The notes beneath the pieces are model-generated. The model did not search any database, was not told where the DNA came from, and worked only from the letters and a program-made list of their open reading frames with translations. A stretch of 64,000 nt of DNA, from the NCBI RefSeq assembly GCF_963662255.1, contig NC_085071.1:3498701-3562700 (forward strand), written 5' to 3'. How positions within the stretch are numbered: position 1 is the first letter of the stretch; each line of letters begins with the position of its first letter. The position numbers and the translations under genes were made by a program. This document shows positions 26,390 to 38,379 of this stretch, piece by piece. The stretch comes from Cinclus cinclus (taxonomy: Eukaryota > Chordata > Aves > Passeriformes > Cinclidae).

Positions 26390-28010
26390 CTGCCCGGCCC
26401 CCCGCGGCCCCGACGGCGGCGCAGCGGGCGCGGGCAGCGGGGGACGCGTTTTAATTTATTCTCAGACTGGCCCGGCCGCCCGCTCCGCGCCCCGCGCTCT
26501 ATTTATTCGCCCGCCGGAGCCGCAGCGGCCGCCGCAGCAGTAGCCAAAGGTTTGCGATCTCTAATTTATTCCCTTCCTCGCGCGGCCGGGAGGCGGCGGC
26601 GCCCCCGGCTCGGCCCCTCCCGCTCTGCCCGGCCCGGGGGGACGCTTCGAAACCATTTCCCGGCCCGTCTCTATTTATTTCTAACCGTGCGCGGAGCTCG
26701 CACCCTCCCGTTGGTGGGTTCAGTCCGGTCCGTTCCCTGGGGTTTCGGTTTTTTTGTTTGTATCTCTTATTGCAAAACCAATGTAGACTGCGAGGGTACG
26801 TTTCTATTTATGTTATAGTAAATATTTTATTACTTACATAAACCATTTACCCAGGAACCGGTCTCGTGTCGTCTTTGCAATGCCCGGCCGGGGGAGCGCG
26901 GCCGTCGGGACCGGTGGCGGCGGCGCTGCCTTGGCCGAGCCCCGTTCGCGGTGTCCCCCCGGTTCCCACCGGCGGTGCTCGGCAGGCTTTGCCCACCCGG
27001 TAACGCGCTTCGGACGAGCCGCTTCCCTGCGCGGATGCGTTTGTTCGCTGCCGTGCTCCCCGCACCTTCCGCAGGGTTTTTACTCATCCGAACGCAGTTC
27101 TCGGCGGTGTGAACAGAGAACAGCCCGCGCGTAACTTTCCTCCCGCATATCGCAGGGGTAAAACATGCACACTTGTGTTGCTGAGTAGTTTCTACTCAAA
27201 CCGCACTCGCGCTTTGTCCGACGCCACCGGCTTTCCTTTTCGTGGTTTCATGGCCGAATATTTTGTGGGTATGCCAAAAAAAAAAAAAAAAAAAGCCGGG
27301 GTGAAAATACAGTTTTTGCATTCTCAGTCCCTGGAAGAATGATCCTGCATCTCTACTTTAAAATCTCTACTTTAAACCTTCTCTTGCAGCGCCGAGAAAA
27401 GTCGCATGAGGATTGTTTGCCTTTGCAGGTCCTTGGATTCCTGCGGTGTTTTTTCTGTTGGGAGAACTTTTGATATATGCTCCCATACAGAGCTCTTGCA
27501 CTGATTAAATACTCGATCGAAATCTGGTAGTAAAGGACTAAATTCTTTCTTTTTAGTTGGCAGAGAATTTACTGATGTTCTGAGACATCTGGCACTGGAT
27601 GGTTTCCCCACTTTATTCAGTACAAATTATGTGCTGTGAAAACAGAAGCTTTAAAGAGGATTTTCTAGCGGAAGCGCCGCATTGTGTGTTGCAATTAATG
27701 TATAATTCTTTTTAATATATATAAAAATTTCTAACATGCCAAATGTAACTTACTCTTGAAAAATTATACTTGAAAATTCTTGTCTTCGTTGCAGTTTGAT
27801 TTTGTTGTACTTTGTGCCTTTGGTGGGGGTGTATATTATTTAAGCAATGTCACATTTGCCATTGATATGTTATAATTTATTGCATTTTCAATGTTTCTTA
27901 AAATGTAGCTAGTCTACATCAGCTATTACAAAGCTATCAAATCCTCCTTCAAAATTCTAGTAAACTGACTTTTGAGATTTTAAAATAAAGTCACTTTGAG
28001 CCGTTATTTC
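26390..28010 (+). other. POU3F1: POU3F1 3' UTR
   Basis: The first ~430 bp are GC-rich but interrupted by five AU-rich words of the ATTTATT/ATTTATG kind at about 26454, 26501, 26574, 26673 and 26806. These are candidate instability elements. The distal part (27.6-28.0 kb) is AT-rich, with runs such as TTTAATATATATAAAAA. An A19 run at 27276-27294 lies inside the UTR and could cause internal oligo-dT priming. The end is inferred from the AATAAA at 27984. The resulting length, about 1.6 kb, fits the long 3' UTR of mammalian POU3F1. Confidence 0.7.
27984..27989 (+). terminator. POU3F1: POU3F1 polyadenylation signal (AATAAA)
   Basis: Canonical hexamer in TTTTAAAATAAAGTCAC, about 1.6 kb after the stop codon, followed within 25-40 bp by T-rich sequence (GTTATTTC). 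An ATTAAA near 27505 could give a shorter form. Confidence 0.65.
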
Positions 28011-31000
28011 AACAAATACTCTGTAAAGAAGTGGTTTGCTTTGTGATGCAATCAAGCTACTTGATGCTGTGGGTTAGGGTATTAATAACTTCCCTTGGCA
28101 TGCAGGGCATAATATGAAATCTCACTTAAAGGGTTTAGTGTGCAGTGTGTGTTCTGTCAGCTTTTGCTACAGGCTTAGCTTCCTTTTTTGTAGTGAAACT
28201 GTTTTTTATGGAAGAGCAGAGAATGGTAGGACTGTTGAAGAGATGCTGAATTTAAAAAGTTCTGCCATTTTTACTGAATATTTACTAATTTCTAAGTAGC
28301 TAAGCAGATATAGTAGCTTAGATGATACACTCCAGTAAAAAAGTGAAGTAGGAGGGTGATTCAAGGGTTTGAGTGAATGTATCATGACAGCATTTAAATT
28401 AATTTCCAACTCTGAGAATGTGTCCTTAGCTGTTACCTTGTATATTCCCCACACATGTACCATTGTTTTTAGTGTTTTGTCATGCTGTAATTGCAGCCTT
28501 TGCTTAAGAATTTCTGGCAGCCTTTAAGGAAAGAAGAAACAAAATCAAAACTGAACAAAGTAGGGGGTTTTTTTTGTGTGCTTTTTTTCTTAAAGAAAAA
28601 CTCATTTGCATTGGATGTTTAATTGTGCTGATTTTCTATAGTAGGAGACATTTCAGTAACCCCTTCATTCTGAGCTAACCTGGATGGCAAACAAGATTTG
28701 TATTGATACTCGGAAGGGAAGGGTCAGTTTTCACATTGCGTTCTCCTAACGGATGAGATGTGCTGTGAGTGCTGGGGAGGATGAGCACCCTTGGGTTGTT
28801 CGGTGTGTCACATTGTATAAGGCACTGGCAGCCCCTCTGCATTAGCTCTTTCGTGCTGTTAAGCAGCAAAAATAAAATACTCTTTGTATATCTCCTTTCT
28901 GCAGTGCCGCAGTGCTCAGCTGTTCTAAAAATCAAATGCCCCAAAGGTTTGCCTATCTTAGAATAACTTGTTCGTTTTCCTGGTCAGGGATTAAATAGCA
29001 ATTACTAGAGGGAGACTTTTTTTTTGGTTGGTTGTTTGTTTTTGGTGGTTGTTTCTCACTAAGGTGAAAGCATGACCTGATACTACTCCATCAGTAGTAA
29101 AGCCAGAAAAGGCAGGACTGTGGTGTTACTACATTAAAGAGAAGCAGGTGTACAAATACTTATTTAACAATGCTCAAAGTAAATAATAAACATGTGAAGC
29201 GTAGGTAAGTAACAAAAGCACTGGCAGTGCAGTTTAGAGAGGGGTTTAGGTCTGTGCTGATGGGAAGTCTTAGCTCTAACCCAGGAGCACTCTGCTGCTG
29301 AGCAGTGCCTGCCCCAGCAGATGCCCTTCAGAGCATTCAGGCTCTGCTCAGTGCCATGGTGGCACTGGGCTGTGCTCACTGTGCTTGGGGCAGGTGCCAT
29401 CCACCACCAGGGACTGGGGTGATCTGCTTGCCTTGCCCACAGTCAGAGGGGCTGGTGACCCAGGGCTTACATTTCAAACTGCTGAGGAAAGCTGAGGTGG
29501 TGACCAAGTGGTTTTTGGCCAGATGGGGAAGTTGGTCGCAGGCGAATGCAGCCCTGGTGTGAGCTCAGCCCTTCTCATGCTTGCAGAAGGGTAAGAGCTG
29601 TGCTGTTCCACCCCTGGCCGGGCAGAGAGAGTGTCTGTGTGCTCCAGGGACACGGGAGGGCAGCTGTGCTTCCCAAATGCTGTTATCTTATGAATTGGTT
29701 GTTGGCAATTTTAGGACATTGCTGTTTTCTGTAAGACAATGTTCAGTGGGGCATCTCTTTTTCCCTTTTTACTTGTAAAAAGGTGGCTGGTTGCTGCTCA
29801 GCTTTCATGCATGCCTAGGAGAAGGTTGTAGTATTCTAGGATCCAATTTCTTCCAGACTTCTTGTCTTACACTATTATTGCTGCCACTTGCAAGGGCAGG
29901 GAATGCTTGCTGTATAGCAACTGCAGAAGTGACTACAGCACAGCAGTTTGCCTGGCGAGGCACAGTCACTTGTAATTAGTAATGCAGTGTTCATCTTATG
30001 CTTTCCACTGAATCTGGTCTCTTCTGATGGCTGCCCAGCCAGAGCTGTGTCTGATCCCAGCACAGCGCTGCGGTGCAACTGGCCCCTTATGAGCTAAGGC
30101 AGCAGCTGAAACACTGTAATCTCTTTACATGAAAATTCAGAGCATCGGCATTAACATCATGGAGTCTTGTTCCAAATTTTGCCCACTCCTGCTTGCTCTC
30201 TCCCCTAGAAGGAGAGATTTCTGTACCATCAGGTGAAGCAAGTCTTGTAATTCTGTGCTAATGTTATTTGTGTATATTTGAATTTAATGCTAATTCTACC
30301 GTTGGTTGTTTGGAGCTGGATCAGCCCTACGACAGCTCAGAGTTGTCATTTCACAGGTACTGGAAGCAGACGTGGGTCCTGCCCAGGGCAGAACTCCACA
30401 ACTCTGGAATTATTTCTCTTTAGCTGCCTTGTGCTTTTCTTACAGTTGGGTTGTTTGAAATGAGCACATCCTGGCTGGTGACTCCGAGCTGGTGCTTGCC
30501 TGTTGTCGTCTGCTGAGGATGGGCACTCAGTGGCTGCAGCCCCCATGCAGGCTGTGCCCGTTGCCAGCAACTGCTGTCCTCTTTTCCTCTGGAGGAGACC
30601 AGCCCCAGGAGGGGCAGGAGCAAACTGAGGTGGTGTTGGGGGTTGTTTTGGTTTTGTTTTAAAATGCTAAATGTCCACAGATCACAGTGTCTGGTCCTGC
30701 CAAGTTTAATATCGCTGCTCAGGGACACCAAGGCCAATGTACCTTGCTGAAATGGGCAGCTCCAAAGAATTCTGCAGGCTTCCACCAGCGAGTACAACTT
30801 GGGCTCTGAGCAGCAGCATCCCTGTTCTGCATGTATGTGCCTCTGTAGGAAACACACAGAGAAGGAGCTCGTTAAAGTCTCTCATGGGAACCACCACTGT
30901 GCTTTGCTGGGATGATTTATGGGCGTTCAGCTTTGCTCCCACTTGTGATTTGTTGCGAGTGTAGGTGTGTGCACATGTGGATGGCAGCAGAGACAAGGCC

Positions 31001-33400
31001 AACTGCCCTTCTCAGGTGTTCTCCTCTGTCCTTGAAGGAAGCTCTGCCAGTAGAAGCTCCCCCCAGCTCCAGTTTGAGCTGACACGACCCAATGTCTGTG
31101 CTGTGCGTGGGGATTGCGAGGTTGCAAAGGCTGTGTGATGCTGCACACACCATATAATGTGTATGTTAGATCAGACCTTATGAATATTTCATCTTTCTTG
31201 ATATTGCATTATTTTTGGTGTTGAGCAAATTGAGCATTATTTCTTGTAAGCCTTGCAAAGGTTGCATTGCTTCCCATCTGCTGGCTCATACGCTGCTGAG
31301 AGCACTTGCTGCAGCAAAGAATGCTTTTCATGCCAAACTTTAAGGATGTTTCTTTATTTTCCTTTTTCTCACCTTTCTTCTGGAGCATTCTGCCTGATCA
31401 AGGCGTTTGTGCAACACCAGCAGCATCCAGGACCTGTTTCCTTGGGGACATTGGCTTCTCTCAGCTACACGGGGACAGTCTGCTTTCCATCACGGTACCA
31501 GATTCTTTCTCTAGGGCCAAAACTCTGAGCAGTTACCACAGAGCAGTATTTCCTACAGAATGTTTCCAAGCTGGCTATTCTGTCAGCATGTTTAAGGAAG
31601 GTGGATGGCTCACTGAAGCTGCTCAGTTCTGTCTCAGGAGCTGCACCCCATATATCTGTGTCCTTCAAAGTAAATCAATGAACAAGAGCACAAAAATCTT
31701 CTTGAAAATATCACATATATGTACAAGAGGTGTTGGATGCTCTATGAAAATGCCAGCTCTGCAGTCAGGGATCAGTAGAAGGTATGAGAGAGCCAATGGG
31801 AAAATGGACATCTTTACATTTTAGTGTACTTTTTTGGGGTTGTTTGGTTTGTTTTTTTTTTTTTTTGTGGTGGTGTTATTTGCTTGGTGTTTTTGTTATT
31901 TTTGTTTTGTTGGTTTGTTTTGGTTTTTTTTGTTGATTTTTTTTGGGGGGGGGGATGGGGTGGGTGGTGAGAAAATCTGTCCTGTGATTTTTATTACCTG
32001 GAGCTCACTGTGTATTACTACTTCTCAGTCACACTAAAGGTTCTGTGACTGAGATTATGCTGGATCATAAATTTGTAGCCAGACAAAACTCTAGGAAATT
32101 AATTTACACATTTGCATCTTTTGCAGTGATTTGCAGGATAAAGAGTCAGGCTATTGCATTAGATGTCTTTATGTTTGGAGATGTTTTAAATAAATAATTA
32201 GTTTTAAATTAGAGATGTCTTTTCAGTCATGTTTAAGACTAACCTGGTTACGGACAAACCAACAGAAGGACAGGCAAGGAGGGAGTTGTAGTACATGAGG
32301 GCAATTATGAGATCTGCTACAACACAGGCTTTCCTCTAAAATGCTATCAGAGCTCCCGGATATTACTCCCAGATCCCCTCTTCATTTTCTTAAGTACTAT
32401 GAGAAATGTTTAGGTTTGTTTTTTTCTCCCCAGTAAGTGTTCTTACTTCTCATTAAGTCATAAAATATGACGTTAAGTTGCAAGGGTTAATTTGCATGGA
32501 TTGCTGAGCCACCTCAGCAAAAAGAGCTGCAGCAGGGTGAGATGCAGAGGGATTTTCGGTCCCTCCGGTGGGAAGAGCGTTCCTGTGCGCTGCGCTCACA
32601 GCGCGGTGCGGGCAGAGCTGTGCTGCAGGGACAGAACATCGCTGCCCTCCCACTGCTCTGGGCTCCTGATCTGCCGCAAGGGCTCCTGACCCCGCTGCCC
32701 AGGGCTGTGAGAGCAGGACAGGCTGTTCTGTGTTGGGGATGAGCGCTGTGGAAGAGCACCGCGCGCTGCTGGAGCTGCGTGGGGCTCCAGCTCATGCTGC
32801 AAGGGCAGCCGAGCTGTCTCTCCGGCTCCTGGCTGACTCGCGGCAGCACGGGGGGATTTCTGTGCTCCTGGCCTGTGTCCGGCAGAGCTGTCTGGAGGAG
32901 CAGTGACACGCCGTGGTGCTGGACGTTGTCCCCCGCCCTTATCCCTGCCAAGTGGGGGTCAGGGTGCAACTCTGGATTTCTCTTCTTCAGGACTAAGGTC
33001 CACGTCCTGTATGCCTCGGTGTCCTCTGCAGAGCTGGAAGTGCCAGGAGCTTGAGAATGCTCAGGACAGCTCTTCATGATGCTTTTTCCCATGCCGGGGC
33101 ATGGGCTTGGGCATCAGAGCATTTGGGAGCAAATGGATGAAAACTGTCACCAAACCTGACCTGACATCTTGCTTCCCTTGTACTCCCCCCATGGTGAGTC
33201 CAGCGAGGGGTCTGTGCTTGCAGGATGGGCCAAGCACTGAGGCTCAGGGAGTGACTTGGACCTGACAGCCAAAAGCTGCCTGTCCCAGAGCACTGTGCTC
33301 TTCTCCACCTTCTGCCCAGGGCAGGGCTGACTCTGCCCCAGGAGGGCTCTCAGCTCCCCAGCCCTGGCTGTGGGGAGCAGCTTTGCAGGCTGGCCCAGCC
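28011..33400. other. Intergenic between POU3F1 and UTP11, proximal part
   Basis: No gene was recognised. Exact octamers ATTTGCAT occur at 28604-28611, 32110-32117 and 32490-32497. Low-complexity tracts include a T/G-rich block at 31828-31960. A moderately CpG-rich stretch at 32.53-32.95 kb shows no exon signature. Short open frames are unremarkable. Confidence 0.55.
31828..31960. repeat. T/G-only low-complexity tract
   Basis: About 130 bp are composed almost entirely of T and G on the + strand, with T14 and G10 runs and repeated TTTTGTTTGG-like words. It is strongly strand-asymmetric. It is not a clear tandem repeat, and no retroelement body adjoins it. Confidence 0.75.
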
Positions 33401-33409
33401 TTGCTGGTG

Positions 33410-33700
33410 TTGGGAACAGGCACAGGTCAACGTCATTAAAAGGGAGAGAATTGAATCAATATCTGGAGTGTTTGATATTCTGCCTAGTGGAACACTTGCT
33501 ATGTCTTTAATTACTATTTCTAAAAGCGCCGTGGAATGGAAAGCAAAAGGCAGAAATAAATAGCAAGGGGTGATCAATTGGGCGTGAAACCCTTGTTATT
33601 GATCACCTTTAACCTCTGCTTAAACTAATGACAGAGCTACCATTTAACTGTCCCCAGGCACAAAGCACATCAATTGTACAAGTGCCACATAAATCATAGT
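33410..33700. promoter_or_regulatory. Candidate enhancer block with interleaved inverted repeats
   Basis: AT-rich block 8 kb downstream of POU3F1 with homeodomain words (TCATTAAAAG, CTTTAATTACT, ACTAATGAC), a GTGGAATGG TEAD-like word and CACATAAATCAT. It contains GGTGATCAAT at 33569-33578 and its exact reverse complement ATTGATCACC at 33598-33607. A second pair, CAAGGG (33564-33569) and CCCTTG (33590-33595), crosses the first. Flanking DNA is GC-rich and CpG-poor. Regulatory role is inferred from texture only. Confidence 0.4.
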
Positions 33701-34189
33701 GAGCTGCAGCACGGTGTGAGTGGTCCCTGGGGCAGCCTGCCCGTGGGGAGGGCAGGGTCTCAGAGCTGCAGGGGGAACTCCCAGGGGACTCCACTGGAGC
33801 ACCTGCTGCAGGTGTGCTTAGGTGAGCTGCTGCTCTGGTGTTCTGCACAAAAAGGCTCCCGAGAGCAAAGTCACATCACAGCTCTGAGGGCAGCGCAGGG
33901 CTGAAGAAATGACAATATTTCACCTCCATGCCTCTTTCCCCATGGAGATAAAAGAAGATTTATGCTGCTGAGGATCCCCTTGATGCCTGCCCCTAACTTC
34001 CACACGCCATGGCTGGGGCAGCACTGCTGAGGCTGGGTGAGTTTGCAGGAAGAAGGACAGAGAGGACTCCAAACAAGAATCCACTGTCAGCAAATGTTTG
34101 AAGCAGCAGAGTTTGGGGGGGCAGTGACATAGGCACAGGAAGAATCACCTCTTCCTATATGTCTTCAACTGGCTTCCTGACTTATCCGC

Positions 34190-34430
34190 TGTGATGAAAT
34201 TGCCTACTCTGCTTGTTATAGGGTTAAAAAGAAATAAAAATCAAGATTTACAACGGGCAAAAAAGTCAGCACAGCCTTGCAAGGTAACAATAATATTTAT
34301 TAACATTCAATCTGCAAATTATCCCTTGTAACCTCAGCCTGGAGATTTGCCAATTTTCAATACCTGACAATGTTGTCTAATATGTTTCCAGCACAAGAGC
34401 ATTTCCAAGGCTATGCTGGATAGGTGGAAT
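34190..34430. promoter_or_regulatory. Candidate enhancer block
   Basis: AT-rich block with GGTTAAAAAGAAATAAAAATC, GGTAACAATAATATTTATTAAC (forkhead/POU-like) and GCAAATTATCCC (OTX/PITX-like TTATCC). It stands out from GC-richer flanks. Conservation is untested. Confidence 0.3.
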
Positions 34431-36530
34431 CACAAAACCATCAGCTCAATGTCCTGCCGTGCACAGGGCAAGGGCTGTGCCTGCCTTTTGAGGGGAATGC
34501 TTAAGACAGGATGCCTGTTCTGCAAATTCGGTTCCCTGAAGAATTAAGAGGTGATCTTTTTTTTGTGATGTTCCCTACTCTCGATGTTACTGAAAGCAGA
34601 GGGCTTTTAGGGCAGCTCTCAAAAAGCTGTTCGTTTCCAGAACTGTTTAGGAAGCATTTGCACTGAGCCCTGGGAAGGAAAAGGGTGGCAGGGGCCCCAT
34701 TGAGCAGTGTGTCTGTCTGTTCATCCCTCTTGGAACACTCTCAGGATCACTCCTGTCTCTGCAGGAATGAGGAAGAGATCCTGTCTCATCTGCAGTGAGA
34801 TGGGCTGCATGATGTGAGCCCATGCTGGCATGGCTGTGCACATCCCTGGAGGATTTTCTCAGGAGACTCTGGGTTAATAAACATTTTGCCTTTGTGCTGC
34901 CATTTGGAGGGTTTCTACTGAAATCTTAAAAATCATCTGGGTGTCCTCATCCATCAGCCACTGGAAACATTATTGATAATACAATCATTCCTTTTTTTTG
35001 GTCACTCTGTTTCACTTTTTTTTCCCGCTGAACCTCCTGTAATTTGTCACTGCTGAAACGTTGAGAGATGATTGGAATCTGCCCAGGTGCAGCACGGGAG
35101 CCTTGCAAAGTCAGCCCAGGGAGGGGAGGTCTCTTGCATCCCTCTACACGCACACTTACAGGTACAGCTGAGGGAATCTGACACAGCCCTGGGGAGACAG
35201 CAGGCTTGACATGTCAAGCTCTGCTCTGGCCAGACTGAGGTTCTGGTCTGTGCCAGGGGATTCTCCTCTGGGGTGTCACCTGTTCGGGTCTCTGAAGCAC
35301 CTTGTCCCCTCAGCGCTGGGTACTTCACAGTGATCTGAATGTTCTGTGGTTTCCCAGGTGTGTCTCCCGACCCCTGACAGGGCTGCTGTGGGAGAAGCAT
35401 GAGCCAGCAGAACTCCTGCTGCATTGGCCCCACAGCCTGCAGGGGTGGTGACTCCACTGCTGCCCTGGGCAGCCTGTGCCAGACTTGTGTTCATATAGGC
35501 GGTGCTGCTGCTCCTCTGTGATGGAAAAAGCCACGGGTGCCATTAGCTTCCACTTTCTAGGGGCTTCTAAGGCCTGGGAATCTCAGAGCAGAGGGACATT
35601 CCACAAAACCTGCACTGGGCTCTGCTTCTGCTGTGGAGGATTCACCTGGATGCTTGTGGTGGCTGGGGAGGACACCAGAGGCTGCAGTCCCTGCACAGTG
35701 AGTAGCTGCTGGTCTGGCAGAGAGAGCATCTCACAGCTCAACAAAATCTTCTTCCATGTCAGTCCAGAGGGGCAGAGCTCCCCACTGACAGCAGCTGCAC
35801 TGAGAGCTTGGCATGGATTTGCATAGATGAAATGATTTCTCCTGCCATTCATTCAGTCTCTCTGTCTGCCAGCTTCCCTGCTCCTTTCTGGAATCTGAAG
35901 TCCACACAGGGAGCATTCAGCTGGCCACCAGCTCTTTACTGAGCGTTGCTTTGCACAGATGTCCCCAAGCAATGCCATGAATTGTTGCTCTATAGTCACT
36001 AAGCTGTTTGGGAAAACATTTCAGATAACTGTCCTACGCATTGGGGTGACTGAATTGATGGCATTTGAATGGTCAAAAAGATAGTGTGAATTGGAAACAA
36101 TGCTGTCCCTGTCACAGGCAGCAGGAGAATTCCAGCTGGTATTTTCATTGTTAATGATCAAACCCAGAGCACTGTGTGGCCTTAATACCTTGGAAGGGGC
36201 TGGAGAAATGCACAAACCAGCCTGTCACTTCCCCTTCTGGATTTTCCAAATGCCAGGGAAGGAATGCTTTTAAAATAGTCTTTCAGAGCTCCACAAGTGA
36301 CACTGTAGCTTGGCTGTGGGGAGGGGAGGAAAGGGATGACAGCTGCCAGAGAACTGTGATGGTCACCAAGCTGGGGAGCTCCCCCACCCTTGGGTGGCAG
36401 GGTAGCACCTCTGCCCTGAAAGGTGGGAGCAAACAGCCAGTGCATCCCATACAGTGGCAGGAACCCTCCTGAAGGTGCTTGGCAATCAGGAGAGCTTTGC
36501 TGCATCTGGGCTTGGCAGAGCACAGCCACC
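34431..36530. other. Intergenic, no gene seen
   Basis: GC-moderate sequence without recognisable exons. An exact octamer ATTTGCAT lies at 35817-35824. A short AT-rich stretch at about 36010-36180 contains TTTTCATTGTTAATGATC and could be a minor element. Confidence 0.5.
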
Positions 36531-36534
36531 CTAA

Positions 36535-36662
36535 CCATACATCATCTGGAGGAATGGGCGCTTGAGTAACACATTAGAATAATACATCATTAGAGTGCTG
36601 TTGCTATGGTGATGTATTAGGGCAATACATCATTAGATACCTTCCATCAATGATGTATTACT
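36535..36662. repeat. Cluster of direct and inverted ATACATCAT motifs
   Basis: The 9-mer ATACATCAT occurs at 36537, 36582 and 36625 on +. Its reverse complement ATGATGTAT is at 36650, and a near copy (GTGATGTAT) at about 36609. The two central copies have an extended form AATACATCATTAGA at 36581-36594 and 36624-36637. GATGTATT/AATACATC around 36611-36631 forms an 8-bp hairpin with a 5-nt loop. AATACATCATT/AATGATGTATT (36624-36634 and 36649-36659) is an 11-bp inverted repeat. It may be a homotypic binding-site cluster or a tiny palindromic element; I do not recognise a repeat family. Confidence 0.65.
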
Positions 36663-37399
36663 CCAAACATGGCTCCTGCCAGCACCAGCACAAGGACCAC
36701 AGGGGAAGTCTTGTCTTTTTGCAGAAACTTTTCCTCTTGCCCTAAGGAAAAAAAAAAATCTGAGAGTAGTGGCTTCACTAAGGAGTCACAGGGCAGGGTC
36801 TAGCCCTTCTCTCCTGAGCCTCTTTTCTGTGTGACTTGCTCCATGCTGAGCCTCGTGCTGTTTTCTGGGGACCCAGTGCCTGCATTTTAGTGCGTGTGGG
36901 CAGAAAGATCTTCCAGTGCTGCTGGGCAGAGGGATGGGATCTGTGCAGTCCCTGCCCGAGCCAGAGGGTCTGAGGCATTTGTGGGTGCATCCTGCAGTGC
37001 TGCTGCAGGGCTGGCACTGCTGAGACCCTCCTGAGATGGGGGCTGCTCTGGGCTCATGCTCCCCATGTCCTTCACACTGCTCCCTTTGCAGGGACTGGAT
37101 CACTCTGAGGAAACTCATCTTCTCCTGTTCCCCAGGCAGCCAAACATGCTGGTGGCATGTGTGGTGCCCAGGCCTGTGGCAGAGGAGACAGATGGACCCA
37201 AGAAGAAGCCCATGGCTGCTGCTGCTCACCTTCCCATGATCTGCTTCACTGGGATCACTTTTCTCTTGTTCTTCCCCTCAGCCCTGGGGGAACCTGGCTG
37301 TAGCCTGGAATGAAACCAAAAAGGTGAGCCCAGGAGAAGTTCCAGCCAGCTGGGTCCTCAGCATCCCTGGGGTCTTTGCAGGGCTGCACTCTTTTCAGC

Positions 37400-37590
37400 T
37401 CAGTGGGCTAAATAAATTGCTTCAGAGAGCAGATTGGGAAAGGAGGTTTCTTTCACTGCAAAGTATGTTGTGCGCATCAGATATAATTTGATTTTAATTA
37501 GTGGACAAGAAAGCAGCATAGTTAATAAAGTATGCACTGCCTTTTGCAGAAATGCCAGTCTTGAATTCCTAGAAAACGCAATCAAATCAG
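37400..37590. promoter_or_regulatory. Candidate POU3F1 downstream enhancer (about +12 kb)
   Basis: AT-rich block with GATATAATTTGATTTTAATT and TAATTAGTGG (homeodomain) near 37479-37504. At 37517-37536 it reads GCATAGTTAATAAAGTATGC, a GCATA/TATGC inverted pair around a forkhead-like core. It lies about 12 kb downstream of the POU3F1 start. The known mouse Oct-6 Schwann-cell enhancer is also about 12 kb downstream, but position alone does not prove orthology. Confidence 0.38.
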
Positions 37591-38379
37591 AAAGACCAGT
37601 GCAAGGTGAGCCAAGGTGAGCATGTCTGGGCAGGGGCATTGTAAACACAGTCCCAGGAGAGATCCCTGACCCCTGTGGTATCCCATGATCAGGATCACAG
37701 CAGAAAAGCCGTTTGTGGAGCTCATGCTGTTATTTGGTGTGGAGATGCCCCAGGAGTCTCAGACAGTGCTGTGTGCCAGCTGCATCCAGGGACTTTTCAA
37801 GCTGGCTCCCCTGCCTGCTCTCAGCTCAGGCATGGGCAAAGGTGCAGCTGCCCATTGCTTCCCTCCCCGTCCTTTTCCTGCACCTGGAAGGACCTCAGTG
37901 CCTGTCCCTCTTCCCTCACAGGGGACAGCTGTGACAGGGCTGCTCCTGGATCTTCCTGTCTCTAGCAGTGCCTGGGGGGTGCAGGTTCACAAGCAGCCCT
38001 GGATGCAGCTGCTCATACACAGCAGCTTCTGTTTGGGCAGCAGGTCTGCTGGGCTCTGTTCCCAGCAGTGTGGGCTTGTGGTTAGACCACTTAAGAGCCA
38101 GGCTGCCCCCACATCACCCTGCAGATGCACACTTCCTTCCCCTGAAATCTCTGTGGGAGCAGAGCCTGCCCACTGAGGGCAGGAGGGCAAGAATAAGAGG
38201 TTGGTTGTGCAGACTTGAAGCATGAAATAATATCCCTTGGAACTGCCCTGCTGCTGGTTCCCGGTCATTGTAACATGTGAGACACTTTAGGAGAGCAAGC
38301 CTGCGTCTGCCCTTGGTGCCAATCCTTTTAAGGGTTCAGCACGCTGCCCTGCTCCCCAGCACCCTCTACAGTACTCCAA

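Larger units (their letters stand above)
24850..27150. other. CpG island covering POU3F1
   Basis: GC- and CpG-dense DNA starts about 420 bp upstream of the POU3F1 start codon, spans the whole CDS and extends into the 5' half of the 3' UTR. It contains many SP/KLF-type GC boxes. A CpG island covering the entire single exon is typical of class III POU genes, which are often Polycomb targets. Boundaries are by eye. Confidence 0.85.

Noticed and set aside
28070..28085. Telomere-like TTAGGG word
   Set aside because: Single copy only; no tandem array.
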